64,000 bases of DNA from Bradyrhizobium iriomotense (GCF_018129405.1 NZ_JAFCLP010000001.1:744001-808000), one strand, 5' to 3'; shown: positions 34,958-44,125, counted from the first letter of the stretch. The notes: generated by a model from the letters alone, not told the origin. A program made the numbers and translations.

Positions 34958-35857
34958 CTAGAGACCGCTGATATCCGCGACCAGCACGCTGCCGGTCGCA
35001 GACTCCGTGATATAGAGCCGATCCCAGTTTTCGCCACCGATCGCAACATTGGTGCAATTCGGCCCCGCGCACGACTTGATCCGCGCGATCAGTTCCCCGT
35101 TCGGCGCGAACACGAAGACATGGCCGAGCGAGGCATGGCCGACGAACAGACGCCCCTTCGCATCCATCGTCATGCCGTCGGGACCGCTGGTGCCGAACAG
35201 CGAGCAGAAGCGGCCGACCTTCGACACGCTGCCGTCCTTCATGAACGGCAGCCGCCAGACCGCATTGTCGCGCGTCATCGCGACGAACAGCACGGTTTCG
35301 GTTGGATCGAGCACGAGACCATTCGGGCTGATGCCGGTGTCGATCAGGCAATCGAGCCGCCCATTTGATGCGAGACGATAGACCCGCCCGCTTGGATCAT
35401 GCAGACCAGTCTGGCCCTGGTCGGTGAAATAGATGTCGCCGTTGGAGGCGAGATGCAGATCGTTGCAGCCGCGGAACGATTCCGAATTGCGCGCGGTCAG
35501 GATCGGCTTGATACGCCCCGCCTTCGCATCGAGCTCCATGATGCCATGCATGTAGTCCGCGACAAGAATGCGGCCGTCGGTCGCGATCTTCAGCCCGTTC
35601 GGCCAGCCCTCATATTCGATCAAGAGCGACCATTCGCCGTCGGGCGCAATGCGGAAGATGCGGCCGAAGGGAATGTCGACGATGTAGAGATGGCCGTCCC
35701 TGTCGAATGAGGGCCCTTCGATGAAGCTATCGGTCGCAACACCCGGCCGGTTGGCGTCAGCCCAGTCGGTCCGCTCGCCCTTGCGGCGGAATTTTTCGGG
35801 CATTGCGGAGAAGAGTCTGGTCTCGATCAGGCGCGGCGGCGTTTCCAGGTACATCAT
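34958..35857 (-). CDS. SMP-30/gluconolactonase-like propeller protein
   Basis: A 299-residue six-bladed propeller protein, the second in the window and divergent from the one at 24825. Segments include FIEGPSFDRDGHLYIVDIPFG (Glu ligand), GCNDLHLASNGDIYFTDQGQ (Asn), TGISPNGLVLDPTETVLFVA, and GTSGPDGMTMDAKGRLFVGH (Asp ligand). The metal-binding set is therefore intact. Start ATG 35857 or 35854; the ribosome site is weak. The open frame upstream is an artefact through the repeat region. Confidence 0.85.
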   Translation of the reverse strand: MMYLETPPRLIETRLFSAMPEKFRRKGERTDWADANRPGVATDSFIEGPSFDRDGHLYIVDIPFGRIFRIAPDGEWSLLIEYEGWPNGLKIATDGRILVADYMHGIMELDAKAGRIKPILTARNSESFRGCNDLHLASNGDIYFTDQGQTGLHDPSGRVYRLASNGRLDCLIDTGISPNGLVLDPTETVLFVAMTRDNAVWRLPFMKDGSVSKVGRFCSLFGTSGPDGMTMDAKGRLFVGHASLGHVFVFAPNGELIARIKSCAGPNCTNVAIGGENWDRLYITESATGSVLVADISGL

Positions 35858-35952
35858 TGTTGTTATGGTTGTTGGGCTGATGGGATGCGCGGCACCATAG
35901 GGCAGAATGGAGGACGCGTCGATTGGCGCAAGGTCGGCGCCAAACCCTCCGA

Positions 35953-36073
35953 GTCGTCCTGGCGAAGGCCAGGACCCATTACCACAGGAACAAGTTGTCG
36001 CGGGTGGTGACGGCCACAGCGCGCTTTCACGACACTGACCGGGGTAATGGGTCCTGGCTTTCGCCAGGACGAC
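35953..36073. repeat. Inverted repeat element, family A (copy 4)
   Basis: Arms of 27 bases at 35953-35979 and 36047-36073 with the same core as copies 1 and 3. It lies in the 350-base gap between the SMP-30 and nasC genes, followed immediately by a family D element. Confidence 0.9.
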
Positions 36074-36108
36074 GATGGGGAGATGGATGAGCGTCGCCTC
36101 AACAAACT

Positions 36109-36188
36109 CGTCATTGCGAGCGCAGCGAAGCAATCCAGACTCCCGCCGCGGAAAGACTCTGGATTGCTTCGCTACGCTCGCAATGACG
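36109..36188. repeat. Inverted repeat element, family D (TCATTGCGAGCG type)
   Basis: 31-base arms at 36109-36139 and 36158-36188 with a single mismatch and an 18-base loop. The core is GATTGCTTCGCTACGCTCGC. It lies 16 bases before the end of nasC, so it may serve as transcript 3' structure for the nitrate operon. Confidence 0.9.
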
Positions 36189-36204
36189 ATGGAGAGAGCG
36201 GTGC

Positions 36205-38910
36205 CTACCCCGCCGCGCTCGCGACCTTGGCCTGCTTCGCAGGTGCGACCTCCGTCGTCGCGATCAGGCGCTTCAGCTCGGGGATGCAGGAGCCGCAATT
36301 GGTGCCGGCCTTGAGTTTTGCGCCGATCTCGGCGGCGGTGCGTGCACCGCCAGCGATGGTGTCGCAGATGGTGCCGCGGCCGACGCCGAAGCAGGCGCAG
36401 ACGATGGGGCCGGTCGAGGCGGCGCCTTCGCTGGACTTGCCCGACAGCAGCATGCGGCGCTGATCGTCGGTGACCTGATCGGCGACGAACAGGCTCTTCA
36501 CCACCTCCCAATCGCCGGCGTCGTGCGCGGGGCCGACGAACAGGCAGGTCTCGATACGATCCCCTGCGAACGAGGCGGCACGATAGACGCCGCCACCAAA
36601 ATCGCGGTACTCGGCAACGTCCTCACCGGCAACGCCCTCGAGCCAGGCCGGCCAGCGCGCGAGGTCCGCGTTGTCGGCAAAGAGATAGCCGAAACCGCCG
36701 TTGACCGTAACGCGGGTCCACAACAGGTTCTGCGGCAGGTCGAGCTGCTTGCGCGACAGCGCGAAGCCGCGGAAGACGAATTCATAGGGTGTGATCGCGG
36801 CCGGCGTGGCTTTGGCTTCCGGCTGCCCCGAGAACGGATCAGTGAAGGACTGCACCAGCGCACCGACGCGGCCGTGCGAGGTGTTCATCGCGCTCCAGTG
36901 GATTGGCACGAACAGGGTGCCGCGCTGCTGCCGTTCGCTGACGACGGCCTTCAGGATGCACTGGCCGTAATCGGTGGTGATGCGGGCATAGCCGTCATGG
37001 GCGATGCCGTATTTGCCCGCGTCATCGGGATGGATCTCGACGAACGGCTCGGGCAGATGCGCGCCCAGCCGCTGGCTCAGCCCCGTGCGCGTCATGGTGT
37101 GCCACTGGTCGCGGATGCGCCCGGTGTTGAGCCTTAAGGGGCGCGAGGGACCGGTCTCGCCGCGCAACGCCGGCACCTCCGGCGCAATGAAGCGGCCCTT
37201 GCCGTCATTGGTGAAGAAGCCACCTTGCGCGAAGAAGCGCTCGCCAGGCGTCCCGCCTTCGCGCAACGGCCACTGCACCGGCTTCAACGCCTCGAAGCCT
37301 TCATCCGACAGCGATGTCAGCGCACCGATGTCGAAATCGCGGCTGCCATTGTTCTCGAAAGCGGAGAGCTCGGCATGCTCGCGGAAAATGTCAGCCGCGG
37401 ATTTGTAATTAAAACTGTCGCCGAAGCCGAAACGCTTTGCGGTCTCGCTCAGGATCCACCAATCGGGCCGCGCCTCACCCGGCGCGGGCAGGAACGAGCG
37501 CTGGCGCGAGATGCGCCGCTCGGAATTGGTCACCGTGCCCGACTTCTCGCCCCAGGCGAGCGCCGGCAGCAGCACGTGAGGGCCGGCCTCGACGGTGTCG
37601 TTGGAAAGCACGTTCTCGGAGACCACGAACAGCTCGAGCTTCTTCAGTGCCGCGCGCACGAAATCCGCATCGGGCAGCGACACCGCGGGGTTGGTGCCCA
37701 TCACCCACAGCGCCTTGACCTCGCCGCGGTTGATCGCCTCGAACAGCTGCACCGCCTTCAGCCCCTCATGAGTGGCGATGCGCGGCGCCTTCCAGAACCG
37801 CCTGACACGATCGATGTCGGGCGGCGTGAAGCCCATATGGGCGGCGAGCATATTGGCGAGACCGCCGACCTCACGGCCGCCCATCGCGTTGGGCTGGCCG
37901 GTGAGCGAGAACGGCGAGGCACCGGGCTTGCCGATGCGCCCCGTCGCAAGATGGCAGTTCAGGATCGCGTTGACCTTGTCGGTGCCCTGCGCCGACTGAT
38001 TGACCCCTTGCGAATAGAGCGTGACGACCTTCTCGGTGTCACGGAACATCTTGAAGAAGGTGGCGACGTCCTGCTCGGAGAGGCCCGTGGCAAGCGCTGT
38101 TGCAGCCACGCTGCCGGCGATGTTGCGCGCGCGTGCCAGCGCATCGTCGAACCCGCTGGTGTTCTCAGCGATGTAATCCTGGTCCAGCGCGCCGTTGTCG
38201 GCGAGATGGACGAACAGGCCCGAGAACAGCGCGGTGTCGGTGCCGGGCTTGAGGCCGAGAAACAGATCGACGTCGCTCGCGGTGTCGGTGCGGCGCGGAT
38301 CGATCACGATCATGCGCGCGCCGCGCTCCCCACGGTTCTTCAGCATACGCTGGAACAGCACGGGATGGCACCAGGCCGCGTTCGAGCCGACGAAGACCAG
38401 CAGATCGGCCTGGTCGAGATCCTCGTAGCAGCCGGGCACGGTGTCGGCGCCGAAGGCGCGGCGATGGCCGGCGACGGAGGACGACATGCAGAGCCGCGAA
38501 TTGGTGTCGACGTTCGCCGTGCCGACAAAGCCCTTCATCAGCTTGTTGGCGACGTAGTAGTCCTCGGTGAGGAGCTGGCCGGAGAGATAGAACGCGACCG
38601 CGTCGGCGCCGTCGCGGGCCACGATGTGCTGCATGCGATGGGCGACGTGGTCCAGCGCATCGCTCCAGGCGACACGTTCGAGCACGCCCTTGCAGCGGAT
38701 CATGGGATAAAGCAGCCGGCTCTCGAGCCCGACGGTCTCGCCGAGCGCCGAACCTTTCGAGCACAGCCGGCCGAAATTGGCGGGATGATCAGGATCGCCC
38801 GCGATCGCGGCGCCGCCCTTGCCGTCGGGCGTCGCCAGCACGCCGCAACCGACGCCGCAATAGGGGCAAGTCGTTTTGGTGGTGCGGAGGTTTGGGTCGA
38901 TCGCCGTCAT
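36205..38910 (-). CDS. nasC: Assimilatory nitrate reductase catalytic subunit
   Basis: A 901-residue cytoplasmic molybdopterin enzyme reducing nitrate to nitrite. The N-terminal [4Fe-4S] cluster is bound by Cys15, Cys18, Cys22 and Cys50 (TCPYCGVGCGV ... GRLCSKG). The molybdopterin domains follow (YLSGQLLTEDYYVANKLMKG, NSRLCMSSSVAGH with the Mo-region Cys). The C-terminus carries an extra BFD-like [2Fe-2S] domain: Cys838-x-Cys840 and Cys872-x2-Cys875. This is the NasA/NasC form that needs no separate small subunit. It is the last gene of the operon, one base after flp, and corresponds to nasC described in Bradyrhizobium diazoefficiens. Confidence 0.94.
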   Translation of the reverse strand: MTAIDPNLRTTKTTCPYCGVGCGVLATPDGKGGAAIAGDPDHPANFGRLCSKGSALGETVGLESRLLYPMIRCKGVLERVAWSDALDHVAHRMQHIVARDGADAVAFYLSGQLLTEDYYVANKLMKGFVGTANVDTNSRLCMSSSVAGHRRAFGADTVPGCYEDLDQADLLVFVGSNAAWCHPVLFQRMLKNRGERGARMIVIDPRRTDTASDVDLFLGLKPGTDTALFSGLFVHLADNGALDQDYIAENTSGFDDALARARNIAGSVAATALATGLSEQDVATFFKMFRDTEKVVTLYSQGVNQSAQGTDKVNAILNCHLATGRIGKPGASPFSLTGQPNAMGGREVGGLANMLAAHMGFTPPDIDRVRRFWKAPRIATHEGLKAVQLFEAINRGEVKALWVMGTNPAVSLPDADFVRAALKKLELFVVSENVLSNDTVEAGPHVLLPALAWGEKSGTVTNSERRISRQRSFLPAPGEARPDWWILSETAKRFGFGDSFNYKSAADIFREHAELSAFENNGSRDFDIGALTSLSDEGFEALKPVQWPLREGGTPGERFFAQGGFFTNDGKGRFIAPEVPALRGETGPSRPLRLNTGRIRDQWHTMTRTGLSQRLGAHLPEPFVEIHPDDAGKYGIAHDGYARITTDYGQCILKAVVSERQQRGTLFVPIHWSAMNTSHGRVGALVQSFTDPFSGQPEAKATPAAITPYEFVFRGFALSRKQLDLPQNLLWTRVTVNGGFGYLFADNADLARWPAWLEGVAGEDVAEYRDFGGGVYRAASFAGDRIETCLFVGPAHDAGDWEVVKSLFVADQVTDDQRRMLLSGKSSEGAASTGPIVCACFGVGRGTICDTIAGGARTAAEIGAKLKAGTNCGSCIPELKRLIATTEVAPAKQAKVASAAG

Positions 38911-38911
38911 A

Positions 38912-40129
38912 TCAAGCCGCTTTCGAAGGCAACGCGAGCGCGCGGCCGAACATCATGTCGGTACGGATCGCCGCGACCTTGTCGCGATTGCGGATCAGCT
39001 CGAGATACCAGAGCGCGTCGACGGTATCGCCGATCAGCACAGCGCCGGTGAGCCGGCCGTCGGCGATCACGAGCTTCTTGTAGGTGCCGCGCCTGCGGTC
39101 TGACAGCACGAGGCTCTCGCTGCCCTCCCCGCCCATGAAGTCGCCGGCGGAGAACACGCTGACGCCGGAGACCTTGAGGTTGGTCGAGACCACGCTGCCT
39201 TGATAGGTGGCGGGCCGGCCGGCGAGATGCCGCGCCAGCACACGCGCCTGCTCATAGGCGGGCTCGACCAGGCCGTAGCAGGTGCCGCGATGCTCGGCGC
39301 ATTCGCCGAGCGCGAAAATGTCGGACGAGGAAGTCTGCATCACGTCGTTGACGACGACGCCGCGATTGACCGCAATCCCGGCCTCTTTCGCCAGCGCGAC
39401 GTTCGGCTTGATGCCGGCGGCGAAGATCACCGCATCGGCTTCGATCCGGCTGCCGTCGGCAAGCTCAACGGCCTCGACGAGGCCGTCGCCATGGATGCAC
39501 TTCGTGCTGGCGTTGAGCAGGATGCGGATGCCCTTGCGCTCGACCAGCGTCTTGAGCAGGTCGGCCGCGGGCGCGTCGAGCTGACGCTCCATCAGCCGGT
39601 CCATCAGATGCAGCAGCGTCACCGGCGCGCCGGCCTTGGCAAGGCCGTAGGCGGCCTCCAGGCCGAGCAGCCCGCCGCCGACCACGACGACGCGTTTCTT
39701 CGCGGCCGCGAGCGTCAGCAGCAGGTCGACATCGCGCGTATCGCGAAACGTGTGCACGCCGGTAAGATCCGCGCCCGGCACGTTGAGCCGCAGCGGCGTC
39801 GAGCCGGTCGCAAGCACGAGCTTGGAATATTCCATGCTCTCTTCGCCGGCGATCTTGAGCTCGCGGCGGCCGGTGTCGATCTCGGTGACGCGATAGCCGT
39901 AGCGCACCGTGACGCCGCGATCGCGCCACCAGTCGGCCGGCCGCAGCTCGATCTCGTGCGAGCCGGTCTCGCCGGCCAGCACGGAGGAGAGCAGAACGCG
40001 GTTGTAGGCGAGCCGCGGCTCATCGCCGATGACGGCAACCGCGTAGCGGCCGAGTGCGGTCTTGGCGAGTTCATCGACAAGCCGCGCAGCCGCCATACCG
40101 TTACCGACGATGACCAGCGGTTCACTCAC
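38912..40129 (-). CDS. flp: FAD-dependent NAD(P)H oxidoreductase of nitrate assimilation
   Basis: A 405-residue flavoprotein like the FAD-binding part of NirB/NasB. It has LVIVGNGMAAARLVDELAK for FAD, VVVVGGGLLGLEAAYGLAKA for NAD(P)H, and IFALGECAEHRG as the second FAD motif. It lacks the Fe-S and siroheme domains of NirB, so it is an electron donor rather than a nitrite reductase. Between the hemoglobin and nasC genes it matches Flp, known in Bradyrhizobium to supply electrons to nitrate reduction and to the hemoglobin. Confidence 0.9.
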   Translation of the reverse strand: MSEPLVIVGNGMAAARLVDELAKTALGRYAVAVIGDEPRLAYNRVLLSSVLAGETGSHEIELRPADWWRDRGVTVRYGYRVTEIDTGRRELKIAGEESMEYSKLVLATGSTPLRLNVPGADLTGVHTFRDTRDVDLLLTLAAAKKRVVVVGGGLLGLEAAYGLAKAGAPVTLLHLMDRLMERQLDAPAADLLKTLVERKGIRILLNASTKCIHGDGLVEAVELADGSRIEADAVIFAAGIKPNVALAKEAGIAVNRGVVVNDVMQTSSSDIFALGECAEHRGTCYGLVEPAYEQARVLARHLAGRPATYQGSVVSTNLKVSGVSVFSAGDFMGGEGSESLVLSDRRRGTYKKLVIADGRLTGAVLIGDTVDALWYLELIRNRDKVAAIRTDMMFGRALALPSKAA

Positions 40130-40139
40130 AAGGCATCTC

Positions 40140-40568
40140 CTATTCGGCGGCCTGCGCTTGCGCGCCGTAGGCCTCGGAAATCATGTAGCCGGACAGCACG
40201 CCGTAGGCGTCGGTCCAGGCGGCAGCGAGTTCGGGCGTCCAGGCTTCGCCAAGCCCCTTCTCGAGGGTCCACAGCAAGGTCGCACCGACCACGGGATAGT
40301 GCTCGGCCTTGGCGCCATAGGCGACGTGACGCTTGGCGAGCGCCGAGGCCGCGGGAAGGATCGTCTCGAGGTTCGACAGGCCGCCGACCACGGCGGCGAG
40401 CATGCCCATCAGCTTCTTGCGCTGCTCGGTCATGTCTTCGGGAAACATCGCGCGCACGGACGGCGCTATCTCAAACAGGCGATCGTAGAACAGTACCGCG
40501 GCGGCTTCCGAAATCGGCGCGACCTTGGCGAAGCTCTGCTGGATAAGGGTAACCTGTTCGGGCGTCAT
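40140..40568 (-). CDS. bjgb: Single-domain hemoglobin (nitric oxide detoxification)
   Basis: A 142-residue globin of the flavohemoglobin-head type without a reductase domain. Tyr28 is in the distal B10 position, Phe42 in the CD1 position (AMFPED), and His81 is the proximal heme ligand (AKRHVAYG). It probably converts nitric oxide, a by-product of nitrite reduction, to nitrate, with Flp regenerating the heme. ATG 40568 has AGGAGA upstream; the longer open frame is not needed. It lies 10 bases before flp and 122 after narK, the order reported for Bradyrhizobium bjgb. Confidence 0.93.
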   Translation of the reverse strand: MTPEQVTLIQQSFAKVAPISEAAAVLFYDRLFEIAPSVRAMFPEDMTEQRKKLMGMLAAVVGGLSNLETILPAASALAKRHVAYGAKAEHYPVVGATLLWTLEKGLGEAWTPELAAAWTDAYGVLSGYMISEAYGAQAQAAE

Positions 40569-40690
40569 GATGTTCTCCTGTCTGTTTCGGTCTGCCTTTG
40601 TCCGCGCCGTTGCGGACAAGGTTCATGGGTCAAACGTCATCAGAGAGTCTTCTCCCCGCGTACGGGGAGAAGCGAGATTCGTACCAAGTG

Positions 40691-42082
40691 TTAGACTCTT
40701 GCTTCTGCAAGGCCTGCTGCGCCTTCGCCCTGCGGGCTGCGACGCAGATAGAACCACCAGGTCAAGCCGAGGCAGGAAGCGTAGAAGGCGAGATAGATCG
40801 CCAGCGCGAGCTGCGGACCGCCGGTCAGGGCAATCGACTTGCCGAAACCGCTCGGGATCAGGTAGCCGCCGACGGCACCGATCGCGCCGATGAAGCCGAC
40901 CGCCGCACCGCTCTCGATGCTCGCGGTCTTCAGGGCAGCGCTACGTGCCGCATCGCCCTTGCCGCGCACCTTGAACAGGTTCTGCTCGCGGAAGATCGAG
41001 GGGATCATGCGGTAGGTGGAGCCGTTGCCGATCCCCGTCGTCACGAACAGGATCAGGAACATCGACAGGAAGCCGATGAAGTCCTTGTGGCCGACGAAAT
41101 AGAGCGCACCGACAGTCGCGGCCGCCATCGCAATGAAATTCCAGAAGGTGATGACCGAGCCGCCGATCCTGTCGGCGAGCCAGCCGCCGAACGGGCGCGA
41201 CAGCGAGCCGACCAGCGGACCGAGGAAGGCGATCGAGATCGTCACCGACGGAAACTGCGTCTTGAGCAGCAGCGGGAATGCCGCGGAGTAGCCGATGAAG
41301 GACCCGAACGTGCCGATATAGAGATACGCCATGATCCAGGTGTGCTTGCGCTTGACCACCGCGAGCTGATTCCTAATCGACGACTTGGCCGTGGTCAGGT
41401 TGTTCATGAAGAACACCGCGCCGAACACCGCGATCGCGATCGGCAGCACCCACATCAGGCCGGCATTCTGGAGATAGATGCCGTCGACGGGGCTCGCCTG
41501 GAACAGGTTGATGACCGCGAGCGTCATCAGGATCGGGGTCAAGAGCTGCACGCTGGAGACGCCGATATTGCCGCCGGCGGCATTGAGGCCCAGCGCCCAT
41601 CCCTTCATCCGGTCGGGGAAGAAGAAGGAGATGTTGGTCATGCTGGAGGCGAAGTTGCCGCCGCCAAGGCCAGCGGTCGAGGCGACCAGCAGCATCAGCC
41701 AGAACGGCGTGTCGGGCTGGCTGACGAAATAGGCAAGCGACAGCGTCGGGATGAACAGGATTGCCGCGCTGAAGATGGTCCAGTTGCGGCCGCCGAACGT
41801 CGTGACCGCGAAGGTGTAGGGAAAGCGCATGAAGGCGCCGATCAGGCCCGGCACCGCGACGAGCTGGAACAGCTGGTCCGTGGTGTAGTGGAAGCCCGCC
41901 AGCGGCAGCTTGGTGGTCACGATGCTCCAGATCAGCCAGACGGAGAAGCCGATATGTTCGGCGACGATCGACCAGATCAGGTTGCGCCGGGCGATGGTCT
42001 TGCCGCCCGCATTCCAGAACGCCTCATCTTCGGGGCGCCAGTCAGAAATCCAAGTCTGACTTAGAGACGAATTCTTGGTCAT
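40691..42082 (-). CDS. narK: Nitrate/nitrite MFS transporter NarK
   Basis: A 463-residue major-facilitator transporter for nitrate uptake or nitrite export. It has about 12 helices and the nitrate-signature glycine segments GLGGGNFASSMTNISFFFP and LGLNAAGGNIGVSS; FGGWLADRIGGSVITF is the second MFS loop. The N-terminal 35 residues form a soluble extension. It heads the narK-bjgb-flp-nasC segment and has its own upstream region of 338 bases with a sigma-54-like site and a shared leader hairpin. Confidence 0.93.
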   Translation of the reverse strand: MTKNSSLSQTWISDWRPEDEAFWNAGGKTIARRNLIWSIVAEHIGFSVWLIWSIVTTKLPLAGFHYTTDQLFQLVAVPGLIGAFMRFPYTFAVTTFGGRNWTIFSAAILFIPTLSLAYFVSQPDTPFWLMLLVASTAGLGGGNFASSMTNISFFFPDRMKGWALGLNAAGGNIGVSSVQLLTPILMTLAVINLFQASPVDGIYLQNAGLMWVLPIAIAVFGAVFFMNNLTTAKSSIRNQLAVVKRKHTWIMAYLYIGTFGSFIGYSAAFPLLLKTQFPSVTISIAFLGPLVGSLSRPFGGWLADRIGGSVITFWNFIAMAAATVGALYFVGHKDFIGFLSMFLILFVTTGIGNGSTYRMIPSIFREQNLFKVRGKGDAARSAALKTASIESGAAVGFIGAIGAVGGYLIPSGFGKSIALTGGPQLALAIYLAFYASCLGLTWWFYLRRSPQGEGAAGLAEARV

Positions 42083-42230
42083 ACATTATCCCTTCCAGTC
42101 TCACCGCTGCGTCGTTGCAGGCTCTGCCTCCGGTCACGGAGGCGCGCTCCGGGGCTTCACCCCGGTGGCGAGTTCACGATGCTGATTGATGATGTTGAGG
42201 GACGTCGTCGTTGGCGTCGGGCAAATGCAC

Positions 42231-42247
42231 TTCAATTTCCGTGCCAG
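42231..42247 (-). promoter_or_regulatory. Sigma-54-like promoter for narK with altered -12 box
   Basis: On the minus strand the sequence CTGGCACGGAAATTGAA matches the -24/-12 consensus (YTGGCACGRNNNTTGCW) at every defined position except the C of the -12 GC, which is A. It sits about 150 bases upstream of the narK start in the right orientation. RpoN promoters normally need the -12 GC, so activity is uncertain. Confidence 0.45.
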
Positions 42248-42307
42248 TTGTACGCGCGCTGGAAATACAGGGATTTCAGGACGTTATTCGCATTGCCAGA
42301 AATTTTT

Positions 42308-42373
42308 GCAGGGCTTTTTCGCTCGCTAAATTTGCGATTCGCTCAATCCTTGTGCGCCGCACAAGGATTGAGC
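42308..42373 (-). promoter_or_regulatory. Leader-like element with 15-bp hairpin between nrtC and narK
   Basis: A perfect 15-bp inverted repeat (42341-42355 / 42359-42373, arm GCTCAATCCTTGTGC, loop of three bases) lies 47 bases after the nrtC stop. It overlaps a 58-nt segment (42308-42365) that is repeated upstream of nrtA at 45770-45827 with 47 identical positions by hand count. No T-run follows. It may be an attenuator or an mRNA processing site between the two parts of the operon. Confidence 0.6.
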
Positions 42374-42420
42374 TTGATGTCGATTATTTGGGCGCGGACG
42401 TTCGCGCATTAAACTTTGGT

Positions 42421-43215
42421 TTACGCGGCCTCAACGAAGCGATGACGCTCGTAGAGGAATTCGAGCACGCGCTGCCGGCACTTCAGATAGGTGGTGTTGG
42501 TGGCGAGCTCGAGCCGCTTGCGGGGGCGCGCGAGCGGCACCTCCAGCACCTCGCCGATGCGCGCGCTCGGCCCGTTCGTCATCATCACGATGCGGTCGGA
42601 GAGCAGCACGGCCTCGTCGACGTCGTGGGTGATCATCAGGATGGTGTTGCCGAGCTTCTGATGCAGCGCCATCACCGAGTCCTGCAAGTGCGCTCGGGTC
42701 AGCGCGTCCAGCGCGCCGAACGGCTCATCCAGCAGCAGCACCTTCGGCTCCATCGCCAGCGCCCGCGCGATGCCGACGCGCTGCTTCATGCCGCCGGAGA
42801 TTTCCGAGGGACGCTTGTCCCTGGCATGGGCCATCTGCACCAGGTTGAGATTGTGCATCACCCAGGCGTCGCGCTCGGCCTTCGTCTTGGTCTTCGCGAA
42901 AACCTTGTCGACGCCGAGCCTGACGTTCTCGTAGACGGTGAGCCACGGCAGCAGGCTGTGGTTCTGGAACACCACCGCGCGATCGGGGCCCGGCGAGTTG
43001 ACCTCGCGGTTCTCGAGCAGCACGCCGCCGGTGGTGGCGGTCGTGAGCCCGGCGATGATGTTGAGCAGGGTCGACTTGCCGCAGCCGGAATGACCGATGA
43101 TCGAGACGTACTGTCCCTTCTCGATGGTCAGATTGATGTCCTTCAGCACCTCGGTCGTCGCAGCGCCGCGGGTGAATATCTTGTCGATATGGTCGAGCTT
43201 CAGATAGGCGGTCAT
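42421..43215 (-). CDS. nrtC: Nitrate ABC transporter ATP-binding protein
   Basis: A 264-residue ATPase of the nitrate/bicarbonate importer branch. Walker A is GHSGCGKST, signature ISGGMKQR, Walker B VLLLDEPFGALD, switch His in MITHDVDEA. It corresponds to a stand-alone ATPase (NrtD-like, called NrtC in Bradyrhizobium), lacking the extra substrate-binding domain of cyanobacterial NrtC. The spacing to nrtB is 13 bases. Confidence 0.93.
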   Translation of the reverse strand: MTAYLKLDHIDKIFTRGAATTEVLKDINLTIEKGQYVSIIGHSGCGKSTLLNIIAGLTTATTGGVLLENREVNSPGPDRAVVFQNHSLLPWLTVYENVRLGVDKVFAKTKTKAERDAWVMHNLNLVQMAHARDKRPSEISGGMKQRVGIARALAMEPKVLLLDEPFGALDALTRAHLQDSVMALHQKLGNTILMITHDVDEAVLLSDRIVMMTNGPSARIGEVLEVPLARPRKRLELATNTTYLKCRQRVLEFLYERHRFVEAA

Positions 43216-43228
43216 GTGTCCCTACTCC

Positions 43229-44125
43229 TTAGCTTGTCGCGGTGCCGCGGGTGACAACCTTGCCGAGGCCCGCAATCAGGCGGTCGAGCACGAAACCGAC
43301 GATGCCGACATAGAACAGCGCCAGGATGATCTCGCTGATATGCGAGGAATTCCAGGCGTCCCAGATGAAGAAGCCGATGCCGACGCCGCCGATCAGCATT
43401 TCCGCGGCGACGATCGCGAGCCAGGACAGGCCGATGCCGATGCGCAGGCCCGTGAAGATGTAGGGCGCGGCCGCCGGGATCATGATCTTGGAGAAGAACT
43501 CGAGCGGATTGAGCTGCACCACCGCGGCGACGTTGCGATAGTCCTGCGGAATGTTGCGGATGCCGACCGCGGTGTTGATGATGATCGGCCAGATCGAGGT
43601 GATGAAGATGACGAAGATCGCCGAGGGCTGGCCGTCGCGGAACGCCGCGAGCGAGAGCGGCAGCCAGGCGAGCGGCGGAATGGTGCGCAGCACCTGGAAC
43701 AGCGGATCGAGCCCGCGCATCGCCCAGACCGACTGCCCGACCAGCACGCCGAGCGCGATGCCGGCGATCGCCGAGAGCGAATAGCCGAGCGCGACGCGCT
43801 GGAGACTGGCGGACAGATGCCAGAACAGGCCCTTGTCGATGCCGCCATGGTCAAAGAACGGATCGAAGATCAGCTCCTGGGTGTCCTTGAACACCCTTGA
43901 CGGCGGCGGCAGCGCCGATCCGGCGCGACGGCAAACCAGTTCCCACACCAGCGTCAGCAGCGCGAGCACGACCAGCGGCGGGATGACGCGCACGGCGGTT
44001 TCCCTTGCCATGCGTGCGTAGGCCTCACTGCGCGGCGGGCGCTTCGGCGTCATCGCGACGACAGGCGCGGCGGTGGCCGCAGGCGTCGCGGTCTCGACCT
44101 CAATCTTCGTGGCAGGCATATTCAT
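43229..44125 (-). CDS. nrtB: Nitrate ABC transporter permease
   Basis: A 298-residue inner-membrane permease with about six spans, including VIPPLVVLALLTLVWELVC, ALGYSLSAIAGIALGVLVGQ and IGLSWLAIVAAEMLIGGVG. The EAA loop for ATPase docking is near RNIPQDYRNVAAVVQLNP. A 35-residue Ala/Pro/Thr-rich N-terminal tail precedes the first helix. It sits 61 bases after nrtA. Confidence 0.93.
   Translation of the reverse strand: MNMPATKIEVETATPAATAAPVVAMTPKRPPRSEAYARMARETAVRVIPPLVVLALLTLVWELVCRRAGSALPPPSRVFKDTQELIFDPFFDHGGIDKGLFWHLSASLQRVALGYSLSAIAGIALGVLVGQSVWAMRGLDPLFQVLRTIPPLAWLPLSLAAFRDGQPSAIFVIFITSIWPIIINTAVGIRNIPQDYRNVAAVVQLNPLEFFSKIMIPAAAPYIFTGLRIGIGLSWLAIVAAEMLIGGVGIGFFIWDAWNSSHISEIILALFYVGIVGFVLDRLIAGLGKVVTRGTATS

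Noticed and set aside
8362-36073. CRISPR array from the four similar family A arms
   Set aside because: The copies are many kilobases apart and each is a pair of inverted arms rather than a direct-repeat series with spacers. No cas gene is in the window.
38912-40129. Nitrite reductase large subunit NirB
   Set aside because: Only the flavin domains are present. The BFD Fe-S and siroheme domains needed for nitrite reduction are missing, and the length is 405 residues.
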